This document shows, in pieces, positions 55,201-63,199 of a DNA stretch of 64,000 nucleotides (position 1 is its first letter; each line of letters opens with the position of its first letter). The position numbers and the translations under genes are program-made. The stretch is from assembly GCF_021533195.1 (NCBI RefSeq), contig NZ_JAJNKB010000004.1:310001-374000 (forward strand), given 5' to 3'. Under the pieces are notes generated by a model, which had not been told where the DNA came from, ran no database searches, and saw only the letters and a list, made by a program, of their open reading frames with translations. Source of the stretch: Portibacter marinus (GTDB lineage Bacteria; Bacteroidota; Bacteroidia; Chitinophagales; Saprospiraceae).

Positions 55201-55309
55201 CAGAGACAGGGACCTATTTATAGATCCTGAGCAGGCCATCAATGGTATTGCTAATTCTCTTACTCCAGCCATCAAGTCATTTACACTTGGTGTTGATTTC
55301 GGATTTTAA
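52286..55309 (+). CDS. SusC/RagA-family TonB-dependent outer-membrane transporter
   Basis: This 1007-aa outer-membrane importer has a signal peptide ending FSYSQ, an N-terminal carboxypeptidase-regulatory-like domain (VSGIVTDVDGTTLIGVNIII), a TonB box/plug start (LDEVVITGYGAQRKGAITGA), a plug domain with VRIRGIGSITASSEPLYVVDG and VLKDASSMAIYGSRGANGVI, and a 22-strand barrel ending TLGVDFGF. It is paired with the SusD gene 40 nt downstream. Together they form a pedal-bin transporter for a glycan or oligopeptide. No hydrolase, sigma or anti-sigma gene accompanies the pair, so the substrate cannot be inferred. Confidence 0.95.
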   Translation: MNSKLLTTLICMCLSVFSYSQKTVSGIVTDVDGTTLIGVNIIIKGTSQGTTTELDGNYELTVPDDDVILVYQYTGFETVEVLVGNRSVIDVSMNEAATTLDEVVITGYGAQRKGAITGAVSQLESKAIEQVPVASFEGTLQGNIAGLQASGADGTPGGNTQVRIRGIGSITASSEPLYVVDGMIVQSGNLLELNDNGGRSGNVMAGLNPNDIESITVLKDASSMAIYGSRGANGVILITTKSGQSGQPKISLKTQVGRNTIASSNLLQPLNAEQYTQLFLEGYTNGGATLEEAQANLENRFQQLVDPATGQATDTDWLESITRTGFNQSYDLSASGGTDLVKYYFSGSYFDQESHIIGSDFNRLSARMNLNVKVNDFISISNRLTASNTTQNGFVDGSAWANPLYNAYLLSPLIPIYDETGLFNSDHKNYFPMGGNNPVGALSGDDLRRNTQLRIINNFALDVNILENLVFRSAWNVDGIQIDESEYKNRRYGDGRNSGGYIQENTLLDKNWMGTQSLNYNTTIGNSHNLGLFAAYEAQKDSRKTTYGYGESFPNDKLRTLASAAAAYDASATRTEYTFASVFSKINYSYAGKYFVDATFRRDGSSRFGADQRWGNFYSVGAAWSIGDEKFIQDLNFIDYLKLRSSFGVTGNAGIGNFPSRGLYGYGRDYDGLPGGEPVQIANPLLTWEAQENFNVGVDFNIFKRIGGTFEYFNRLSSELILDVPISFTTGFDVLTQNFGSMQNSGYEISLNFNIVRTSDFNFDIGFNTTLLENKITQLDEDYVDGTKRRQEGLDFQSYYLYGWAGVDQSNGDPLWYTNDSENVTTNNIDEAERYIIGKSATPDHFGGANLNLTFKNLTLSSNLSYSWGNYLYEPNLRFIHGDGRLTPRSTSVWAFENRWVPGKTDALLPQHVWGDRKGGQTANSSRYLYDGSFIRLRNVTLAYQLPETVVSRVNLSSVRAYVRGTNLLTWTRDRDLFIDPEQAINGIANSLTPAIKSFTLGVDFGF

Positions 55310-55349
55310 AAGATGTCCATTTAATTATAGAACATTAAAAAAGTAAAAA

Positions 55350-56756
55350 ATGAAATACAATCATATAAAATTTTTAGGACTAACAATGGCTCTTCTAGTA
55401 ATGGGGTCATGTTCAGAAGGATTTCTCGATCTGGCACCACAGCAATCGGTTGCGAACGAAGAAGCTCTTGAACTTATAGACGATTTTGCCTCTTCTCTCA
55501 ATGCTGTTTATAGCGGCTTATCGGATGCTGACTATTATGGCAGATATTTCGTATTGGTACCAGATGTGATGTCTGATGACGTAAAGCAACACCCTAGTGC
55601 CAACAGAGCCAAGGACTATGCTGAGTATTCGGCCGTTGTAGGTGACGGAATCGCGGAAGAAATGTGGCAAGAAATGTGGGAAGAAGTCAATAACTTAAAT
55701 TCCGTGATTAATGCAGACCCGGATCTTCCCGAGGTAGTGCAGGACGAATACAATCACATGATAGGTGAAGCACATGCCCTAAGAGGTCTGGTTTATTTTG
55801 ATTTGGTAAGAGCCTTTGCTCAACACTACACTTATACCTCAGATGCATCACATCCGGGTGTACCTATCGTTCTTGAATTCGATCAACTATCAGAACCATC
55901 GCGAAATACAGTGAATGAAGTTTATGATCAAATCATCAGTGACTTAAAAATAGGGGCAGAAAGAATGGATGCTGAATCCAGAACGGGAACGACTTCTACC
56001 TTAAACAGTATGGCGGCAAAGGCCTTGTTATCGAGAGTCTATTTGTATAAGGAAGATTGGGCCAATGCCGAGGCGATGGCTACTGAAGTGATCAATAGCG
56101 GCAGATACAGTCTGACTCCTACAGAAAACTATGCAGCATCCTGGACCATGGATTTTTCATCAGAATCTATTTTTGAAATATCAATGACGGAAGCCGATAA
56201 CCGAGGTAGCGATGCCTTAGGCAGAATGTATATTGTAGAAGGTTATGGAGATTATTTGCCATCAAACGACCTCGTATCCTTAATTCCTGAAGATGATGTA
56301 AGATTTAGTTGGTTTGCAACGGATGAATTTTTAGATGGAATTTATGCTCCATATCGATTGGTCAAATATCCAAGCATTACGGGTGAAGACAATACCATTG
56401 TCATCAGACTTTCTGAAGTTTACCTTAATCGCGCTGAAGCGCGAGCACAACAGGGGAAAACGGAAGGTGCGCAGGAAGACGTTAATACTGTAAGAATCAG
56501 GGCGTTGCCTACTGCAGATCCCATTACCTCGTCCGGCGACGAATTGATAGAAGACATTCTACTGGAAAGAAGAAAAGAATTGGCTTTTGAAGGTCATCGA
56601 CTCTGGGATTTAATGCGATATAAAAAATCTGTAATTCGTGATCAATGTACTTCCTCAGTTTGCGTGATTGAGTATCCAAATGACAAGTTTATATTACCAA
56701 TACCTGAAGCAGAATTGAATGCTAATCCTAACATGGAGCCTAATCCTGGGTATTAA
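55350..56756 (+). CDS. SusD/RagB-family surface lipoprotein
   Basis: This 468-aa lipoprotein (LLVMGSCSEGFLDL, cysteine near residue 21) is the substrate-capturing lid of the SusCD complex. It shows SusD hallmarks: FLDLAPQQSVANEEA, TPR-like helices with EAHALRGLVYFDLVRAFA and AAKALLSRVYLYKEDWANAE, and a C-terminal LSEVYLNRAEARAQQ followed by ILLERRKELAFEGHRLWDLM. The last residues PNPGY are the usual end of the family. It is coupled to the SusC gene and followed by a strong terminator. Confidence 0.95.
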   Translation: MKYNHIKFLGLTMALLVMGSCSEGFLDLAPQQSVANEEALELIDDFASSLNAVYSGLSDADYYGRYFVLVPDVMSDDVKQHPSANRAKDYAEYSAVVGDGIAEEMWQEMWEEVNNLNSVINADPDLPEVVQDEYNHMIGEAHALRGLVYFDLVRAFAQHYTYTSDASHPGVPIVLEFDQLSEPSRNTVNEVYDQIISDLKIGAERMDAESRTGTTSTLNSMAAKALLSRVYLYKEDWANAEAMATEVINSGRYSLTPTENYAASWTMDFSSESIFEISMTEADNRGSDALGRMYIVEGYGDYLPSNDLVSLIPEDDVRFSWFATDEFLDGIYAPYRLVKYPSITGEDNTIVIRLSEVYLNRAEARAQQGKTEGAQEDVNTVRIRALPTADPITSSGDELIEDILLERRKELAFEGHRLWDLMRYKKSVIRDQCTSSVCVIEYPNDKFILPIPEAELNANPNMEPNPGY

Positions 56757-56778
56757 AAATTAAAGCAATAGTCGTATC

Positions 56779-56817
56779 TTGGCCGTTCCTACAGCAGTGG
56801 AACGGCCAATTTTATTT
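56779..56817 (+). terminator. Intrinsic terminator after susD-like gene
   Basis: A perfect 11-bp hairpin TTGGCCGTTCC/GGAACGGCCAA with a 9-nt loop followed by TTTTATTT, 22 nt after the SusD stop. The apparent TTG start of the next ORF lies in this hairpin and is therefore unlikely to be used. Confidence 0.9.
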
Positions 56818-56823
56818 AACAAC

Positions 56824-57627
56824 ATGTTGAAACATTTCAATTTCCAATATTTCCTTAATCATTTTTTGAATGCAGTAAGGGTTGTAGTCGAAACTCCTAA
56901 ATTCATTCAAACTCATAAGCTGTGGAAAGGTTTTTTCGACTACCGCTGGCTGACATTGATGAGTATATTGATATCATTGCTATTTACCTATATCGTCTAC
57001 GAAAATTTGACAGAAAACTACTTTCCGCTTTTTCCTGAAGAGCCTATGGTCGATCCGGAATCGGTAAAGAGCGAAAAATTATCTGATTTGAAGGATGAGG
57101 GAAGAAAAGGAGTTGTTACAAGTGGAACTAAGTATTTATTGGTGATACTACTGGAGATGGTTGTATATTATTTTTCATTCAAGACCTTATTTACTTTGGG
57201 TGCAAAATCTGATTCTCCCTCTTTCAAAGATTTTATCAATGCCGAAAAAAGGATGATCCGGATCATGATTTCTAATTTTGTAAAGGGTGTCATTGTCAAT
57301 ATTGTTGTAAGTATTGTAACCGGATTACTAAATATTGACTTCTTAAATCCTTTTCTCATGTTTTTTGTCTACGCCTACTTCATGGGCTATGCTTTCTTAG
57401 ATAATTATAATGAACAATATCGGATGGAGATAAAAGAAAGTCAGGTGATCATCAGGAAAAATGTTGGCGCGGCACTGGCCATTGGACTGATCGTAAGTAT
57501 GTTGATTTACGTACCTCTAATAGGGCCACTTTTAGGACCAATTTTTGGGGCAGTAGCTGCTGCAATTTATGGTCATCGATATCAAATTGAAGGTCAAACA
57601 GCTGTCTTAGAACTTGAAAGCGAATAA
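56824..57627 (+). CDS. Polytopic membrane protein (EI24-like)
   Basis: 267 aa from the ATG at 56824; a longer frame starts inside the upstream terminator. It has about four to five hydrophobic segments (for example WLTLMSILISLLFTYIVYEN, LLVILLEMVVYYF, GLLNIDFLNPFLMFFVYAYF and LAIGLIVSMLIYVPLIGPLL). The YFMGYAFLDNYNEQYRM segment and the glycine-rich VPLIGPLLGPIFGAVAA resemble the EI24/CysZ superfamily, in which some members transport sulfate. That assignment is tentative. Although next to SusCD, it is separated from them by the terminator. Confidence 0.6.
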   Translation: MLKHFNFQYFLNHFLNAVRVVVETPKFIQTHKLWKGFFDYRWLTLMSILISLLFTYIVYENLTENYFPLFPEEPMVDPESVKSEKLSDLKDEGRKGVVTSGTKYLLVILLEMVVYYFSFKTLFTLGAKSDSPSFKDFINAEKRMIRIMISNFVKGVIVNIVVSIVTGLLNIDFLNPFLMFFVYAYFMGYAFLDNYNEQYRMEIKESQVIIRKNVGAALAIGLIVSMLIYVPLIGPLLGPIFGAVAAAIYGHRYQIEGQTAVLELESE

Positions 57628-57782
57628 AAATTGGCCGTAATTTCAACTGGTGAAATGAATGAACCATTGTTCCCCAAAAAGGGCATTCCGTTGTTACTCA
57701 CTGGCGAATCGCATTAGATACCCCCCAATTCCTTTTTAGAAACTGTAAAAATCAATTGGTTCTACTGTTTCTGTACATTATT

Positions 57783-60700
57783 TCAATGTCCCAAAACTCT
57801 ACCCGGGGTATAAGGTGCACCTATCCTTTTCAACGTTTCTTCCATTTCCACGATATCTTCAGTATATAATTTCTTTACCTTTTCCTGGATCGGTTTAAAT
57901 TCTGCTTTTGCAATTTCGTATGAATCGATGTGAGTTCTGGTCGGCTCTGCAGTCGAGCTCCCCTGTTCCCATGCTATTGAACCAATTCTCTGTGCAGGCG
58001 TCACTGGTTGATCTATATCTAAACTTCTCTTCAATCTATCGCCATACATCTCCTGACTCACTGAACGCAAGGCTTCCTCCAGATCAAGTAGTGGTTCCTG
58101 CAATTCGCCTATTGGGACATCTGCCACCTTAATGGCTTCTTTCATGTAGCGAACTTTTTTATTCATTTCCGAAATCATCTGACCTACTGTTTCTATTTCT
58201 GCCCTTAATACATTGACCTTTTCTTGGAATGCCAATTTCTCACCTCTGTCCTTAGCTGGCATTACATGTCCTTCAAGCGCCTTTACTTCGAACGAGACTG
58301 GACCATTTAATTCACTGATCTGACCATCCTTGTTTAAATACATGGTCACACTATAGGTGCCAGGTTCTGCTAATGCTCCTTGACTTTCTCCTGCGAAAGG
58401 ATTGTAAAAAGAGGGGCTTGAAAGGTCAATGGCATCTCTGGCAGGTAATCGTAAATCCCAGCTCAAGCTACCCACACCTTTAGAAGGCTTCTTCTCTATT
58501 TGTCTGATAAGATTACCATCGGCATCTTTGATAACAAACAACAAATGAGTAGGCAACTCCTCATTTTCAGCTTTATATTCTTCATAAGTGGGATATCGAA
58601 CATCTTGTCCAGCTTTAATCAGTTCTTTTTCCCTTTCTTTTCTTTTATCTTCCAAAGACTTCTCTTCTTCACTGTAATAATATCTGATCAATGCTTCCGG
58701 TCCAAGATTATCAGCGGTATAAAAGCCATCTCCCTGAAAAGATTTACCTGGCAAACCCAGAGGTGAAGACGGAACCCATTGCAGTGCATCTCTCACAGGA
58801 AAAATAGTGGCCAATTCTGAAGGCTCATCATTTTCAATTTCTCTCAAGGCAGAATAATCATCGAGCACATAAAATCCCCGACCAAAAGTTCCCAAAACAA
58901 GGTCGTTCTCTCTTCTTTGGATAGCAATATCCCTTACTGCGATGGTAGGTAAGCCTGAGCCAAGCTTTTTCCATACACCTCCGGCATCCGGTGAAAAGTA
59001 AACGCCAAATTCAGTACCACAGAATATCAAATCAGCATCCTCATGATCTTCTTCAATGGCGTAAACACTGCCTCTTTCAGGCAGGTCAGATCCAATATTC
59101 TTCCACGTTTTTCCTTTATCTGAGGAACGGAAAAGATAGGGTTTGAAATCTCCATACTTGTGGTGATTGTAAGCTGCATATATCACATTTTCATCATGAT
59201 TGGATAGATAAATAGCATTTACATAAGATTGCTTTGGAGCGCCTGAAATACCATCGATCTTATTCCAACTTGATCCTCCATCTTCTGTGACGTGGATTAG
59301 ACCATCGTCCGTACCCACCGCCAACAAGTTTTCATTTAAGGTGGATTCAGCCATGGCTACAATGGTACCATATTGAGATGTCGATCCATTTTTCATTACA
59401 GCATCTATACTTAATACTCTATCGTATACTTTCAATTCATTTCTATTCAGACCTCGACTTAAATCATCACTGATGACCTCCCAGGAATTTCCGTAATCGT
59501 CGGATTTAAAAACTTTATTGGCAGCAAAATATACCCGGCCTTCAGAATGTGGGCTGGCAATCAGGGGGGCATCCCAGTTCCACTTATACTCATTCTCTCC
59601 TTTCCTCTCTTTAGGTTGAATTCCCACACTTTCCCCACTCTTCCGATCATACCTCACAAGATTTCCATATTGTGATTGAGCATAGACGATGTCCGGATTT
59701 TGTGGATCCACCTGGGACTCAAAACCGTCACCACCATTGGTAATAAACCAATCAGAATTCATAATTCCATGGTTGGTAAGTGTTCTGGAAGGTCCGCCAA
59801 GACTGAAATTATCCTGTGTTCCTCCATATACGTTATAGAAAGGCTCATCATTATCGACCGCTACTTTATAGAACTGAGTAACCGGAAGATTGGGCTTGAA
59901 ATCCCAGGTTTTGGCAGCATCGAACGTTTCATAGATACCACCATCGCAGCCCAGAAGCCAATGATCCGTATTGTTAGGGTCAATCCACATACAATGATTG
60001 TCTACATGCTTGGTATCTTCGCCGGCGTTATTCCATGTTTTACCTCCATCTCTACTGACCTGAAACCAGGTGTTCATTGAAAATAATGTATTTACATCAT
60101 GAGGATCAGCAATAATTTCCTGGTAGTAATTCCCACTTGAAGTGTATCCGCTTCGTTTTTCCCAGCTGGCTCCTCTGTTCATGGATCTGAATACACCTCC
60201 TTTCCCATCTGCAGCCTCCACAATGGCATAAATCACTTCTGGATCAGCTGGTGAAATTTCAAGTCCGATTCTACCCAATTCCACAGAAGGCAAACCTTTA
60301 TTAATCTCTGACCAATTATCTCCTCCATCAGTGGTTTTGTACAAACCAGAACCCGGACCACCGCCCACATAAGTGTAAACATGTCGTCTTCTCTGAAGTG
60401 CTGAGGCGTAAAGGACATCAGGATTTCTAGGGTCTATAACAATATCGCTCACTCCGGTGTGCTCATCTATTTCCAAAACCAGTTCCCAGGTCTCTCCACC
60501 ATCCAAAGTTTTATAGACTCCTCTTTCACCGCCTTTTGACCACAGAGGTCCTATTGCAGCCACATATACGATATCGGAATTTTCAGGATGTACGATGATT
60601 TTTCCGATGTGCTCAGAGGTTTTTAAACCCATATTCTTCCAGGATTCACCACCATCTGTAGACTTATATACTCCATCACCGTAAGCCACCGACCTTTGGT

Positions 60701-61070
60701 TGTTGTTCTCACCAGTTCCAACCCAGATGACATTATGATTGCCGGGATCCATGGTAATACAGCCTATCGAATAAGAACCCTCACCATCAAAAAGTGGCGT
60801 AAAGGTAGTTCCATTATTAATGGTTTTCCACACCCCTCCAGATGATACAGCAATATAATATTCGAATGGATTGTCCGGATTTACAGCAAAATCTGAGATA
60901 CGACCCGAAGTCAAAGCCGGGCCGATACAGCGCCACTTTAGCCCGCTGAGATTCATAGTATCAATGGCTTCCTTCTTCTCTTTTTCTACCTCTTCTTTTT
61001 TCTTGTTCTTCTGCGCGTTTAAATTGAATGTTAATGCCAATACCAGCATTATAGTCAGTAATTCTTTCAT
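57783..61070 (-). CDS. VPS10/BNR-repeat sortilin-like exported protein
   Basis: This 1095-aa protein has a signal peptide (IMLVLALTFNLNAQ) and a large ten-bladed VPS10/BNR-type beta-propeller. The Asp-box repeats are numerous, for example VYKSTDGGESWKNMG, VYKTLDGGETWELV, LYKTTDGGDNWSEI and LFRSSDKGKTWKNIG. After about residue 750 come a SPGLPG-type linker, a beta domain (HLLFVIKDADGNLIRQIEKK) and a coiled-coil helical tail. Such proteins are common in marine Bacteroidota, annotated as glycosyl hydrolase or VPS10 domain proteins, with no demonstrated activity. It is monocistronic and lacks a T9SS domain. Confidence 0.87.
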   Translation of the reverse strand: MKELLTIMLVLALTFNLNAQKNKKKEEVEKEKKEAIDTMNLSGLKWRCIGPALTSGRISDFAVNPDNPFEYYIAVSSGGVWKTINNGTTFTPLFDGEGSYSIGCITMDPGNHNVIWVGTGENNNQRSVAYGDGVYKSTDGGESWKNMGLKTSEHIGKIIVHPENSDIVYVAAIGPLWSKGGERGVYKTLDGGETWELVLEIDEHTGVSDIVIDPRNPDVLYASALQRRRHVYTYVGGGPGSGLYKTTDGGDNWSEINKGLPSVELGRIGLEISPADPEVIYAIVEAADGKGGVFRSMNRGASWEKRSGYTSSGNYYQEIIADPHDVNTLFSMNTWFQVSRDGGKTWNNAGEDTKHVDNHCMWIDPNNTDHWLLGCDGGIYETFDAAKTWDFKPNLPVTQFYKVAVDNDEPFYNVYGGTQDNFSLGGPSRTLTNHGIMNSDWFITNGGDGFESQVDPQNPDIVYAQSQYGNLVRYDRKSGESVGIQPKERKGENEYKWNWDAPLIASPHSEGRVYFAANKVFKSDDYGNSWEVISDDLSRGLNRNELKVYDRVLSIDAVMKNGSTSQYGTIVAMAESTLNENLLAVGTDDGLIHVTEDGGSSWNKIDGISGAPKQSYVNAIYLSNHDENVIYAAYNHHKYGDFKPYLFRSSDKGKTWKNIGSDLPERGSVYAIEEDHEDADLIFCGTEFGVYFSPDAGGVWKKLGSGLPTIAVRDIAIQRRENDLVLGTFGRGFYVLDDYSALREIENDEPSELATIFPVRDALQWVPSSPLGLPGKSFQGDGFYTADNLGPEALIRYYYSEEEKSLEDKRKEREKELIKAGQDVRYPTYEEYKAENEELPTHLLFVIKDADGNLIRQIEKKPSKGVGSLSWDLRLPARDAIDLSSPSFYNPFAGESQGALAEPGTYSVTMYLNKDGQISELNGPVSFEVKALEGHVMPAKDRGEKLAFQEKVNVLRAEIETVGQMISEMNKKVRYMKEAIKVADVPIGELQEPLLDLEEALRSVSQEMYGDRLKRSLDIDQPVTPAQRIGSIAWEQGSSTAEPTRTHIDSYEIAKAEFKPIQEKVKKLYTEDIVEMEETLKRIGAPYTPGRVLGH

Positions 61071-61258
61071 CTAATTTTAATGTTTAGGTTGAAAATTCTT
61101 TGGGTCAATAACGTGAAATTCACACTTGTTCCTAAAAGTATGAAAATATTTTGAACTGCAACATTGGCCTAAAAACTGAAGTCAGCCATATCTGTACTGA
61201 ATTACTTTCCAATTTTTAATATATTAGATCACTATTAAATGATTAAAATCAAACGAAA

Positions 61259-62926
61259 ATGGCTGATGAAAGACCGTGGATAAAGAACTATCCTAGTGGC
61301 GTACCTGCAAATATTGACCCAAACCAATACAAAACCTTATTGGATTTCGCAGCGGATTGCTTCAAGAAATTCAAAGATAGAAAGGCATTTGAGTGCATGG
61401 GTAAATCTATAACTTATGGAGAGTTAGACAAGATGTCCAATAATTTTGCTGCCTATTTACATAGTCGCGGTCTTGAGCCTGGTGAGAAGATTGCCATCAT
61501 GATGCCTAATCTACTCCAATATCCAATTGCTATTTTTGGTGCATTAAAGGCAGGGCTAATTGTAGTCAATACGAATCCTTTATATACTCCCCGTGAAATG
61601 AAACATCAATTCACAGATTCTAAGGTTTCAGCGATTGTGATTGTCGAGAACTTTGCTTCTAATCTTGAAAAGATTATTGGAGATACCAATATCAAAACCA
61701 TCATTACCACTACCATTGGAGAATTACTGGGTCTCAAAGGCCATGTGGTCAATTTTGTAGTCAGAAATGTGAAAAAGATGGTTCCCAAATTTGAATTGAC
61801 CAATACTGTTAAATTTAAAGAGGCGCTATCACAGGGTAAGAAATTCACCATCAAGGACTTCACCAACGAACCTGATACTGTAATCATACATCAATATACC
61901 GGAGGAACAACCGGAGTTGCGAAGGGCGCCATGCTGACCAATAAAAATCTGGTGGCCAATATGTTACAAATAAAAGCCTGGTTAGGATCCAATGTGGAGG
62001 ATGGTAAAACCGTACTTTGTCCTCTGCCGATGTATCACATTTTCGCATTTACGGTGAATGGATTGGCCATGATGTCTTTTGGTTCACATACAGTGTTAGT
62101 CACCAATGCCAGGGATTTACCTTCAGTGATCAAGGAGTTTAAAAACCACAAGGTGTCTATGTTTACCGGATTAAATACCTTGTTTAATGCTTTGTTAAAT
62201 CATTCAGATTTTTCATCGGCTGATTTTTCAGAGTTGAAAATAACCGTAGGTGGAGGCATGGCTGTTCAAAAGGCGGTCGCTGAGAAATGGGAGAAAGTAA
62301 CCGGTTGCCGGTTGAGTGAAGGCTATGGTATGACGGAGTGTTCACCAGTTGCCACCATTAATCCGATCGATGGAACGGCCCGACTAGGTTCAATAGGAAT
62401 GCCTATTCCATCGACCGATATGCGAGTTGTTGCGGAAGATGGAACAGTCCAGGGAATAGATGGTATAGGAGAATTGCAGATCAAAGGTCCCCAGGTAATG
62501 AAAGGCTATTATAACCGACCTGAAGAAACATCAAATACCATTAAAGACGGATGGTTATGTACGGGAGATATCGGCAGCATGGATGAGGACGGTTTCTTTA
62601 AAATTGTAGATCGTAAAAAAGATATGATTCTGGTTTCTGGTTTCAATGTTTATCCTAATGAAATCGAAGATGTTTTGGCCGGACATCCCAAAGTACTGGA
62701 GTCAGCAGCGATAGGCATTCCTAGCGACAAGTCTGGAGAAGTGGTCAAGGCATATGTTGTTAAAAAAGATAAATCGTTGACTGCTGATGAGGTTATTGCC
62801 TACTGTCGTGAAAATATGACTGGGTACAAGGTTCCTAAAGAAGTGGAGTTTAAGGACGAATTACCCAAATCAAATGTCGGGAAGATCATCAGAAGGAAGC
62901 TTAGAGAGGAAGAAAAGGTGGAATAG
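61259..62926 (+). CDS. Long-chain-fatty-acid-CoA ligase
   Basis: This 555-aa AMP-forming acyl-CoA synthetase of the FadD type activates fatty acids for beta-oxidation. The AMP-binding motif is YTGGTTGVAKGAMLTN; the second block is GYGMTECSPVATINP; the third is WLCTGDIGSMDEDGFFKIVDRKKDMILVSGFNVYP; the C-terminal catalytic lysine is in KSNVGKIIRRKLREEE. The N-terminus RPWIKNYPSGVPANIDPNQY is the one typical of bacterial FadD. Length agrees with the family. It is a single transcription unit; no other beta-oxidation gene is nearby. Confidence 0.93.
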   Translation: MADERPWIKNYPSGVPANIDPNQYKTLLDFAADCFKKFKDRKAFECMGKSITYGELDKMSNNFAAYLHSRGLEPGEKIAIMMPNLLQYPIAIFGALKAGLIVVNTNPLYTPREMKHQFTDSKVSAIVIVENFASNLEKIIGDTNIKTIITTTIGELLGLKGHVVNFVVRNVKKMVPKFELTNTVKFKEALSQGKKFTIKDFTNEPDTVIIHQYTGGTTGVAKGAMLTNKNLVANMLQIKAWLGSNVEDGKTVLCPLPMYHIFAFTVNGLAMMSFGSHTVLVTNARDLPSVIKEFKNHKVSMFTGLNTLFNALLNHSDFSSADFSELKITVGGGMAVQKAVAEKWEKVTGCRLSEGYGMTECSPVATINPIDGTARLGSIGMPIPSTDMRVVAEDGTVQGIDGIGELQIKGPQVMKGYYNRPEETSNTIKDGWLCTGDIGSMDEDGFFKIVDRKKDMILVSGFNVYPNEIEDVLAGHPKVLESAAIGIPSDKSGEVVKAYVVKKDKSLTADEVIAYCRENMTGYKVPKEVEFKDELPKSNVGKIIRRKLREEEKVE

Positions 62927-62991
62927 CTTACAAACCATAAAATACATTCATCTTTCTTTTTTTTACTTAACCCTTCTTAGCATTTTAAGCT

Positions 62992-63026
62992 TAGCCCTTT
63001 AAGGGCTTAAAGCCCTTAAAGGGCTA
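62992..63026. repeat. Near-perfect 35-bp palindrome after the acyl-CoA ligase gene
   Basis: TAGCCCTTTAAGGGCTT and its near-exact inverse, ending AAAGGGCTA, with one central asymmetry, forming a long hairpin made of repeated AGCCCTT/AAGGGCT units. Further AAGCTT and GGCT-type strings flank it. It could end transcription from both sides, but no T run follows. The rest of 62927-63199 shows no gene. Confidence 0.75.
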
Positions 63027-63199
63027 GGCTGGGGCCAAGGCTTTTAAGCTTTAATATTTCTAGTAAAATATTATTAACACGTCAGTCTATCTTATTTTAT
63101 GAATATTGAAATCTAAAGGTCATGATACCGTAAAACCATGCCTATTCTTCTCATCTGTAACCAGAAAAAGAATTGATATACATCAAAGGTCTCTACACT

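Noticed and set aside
56779-56823. Upstream TTG start for the EI24-like protein
   Set aside because: It lies within the perfect terminator hairpin after the SusD gene.
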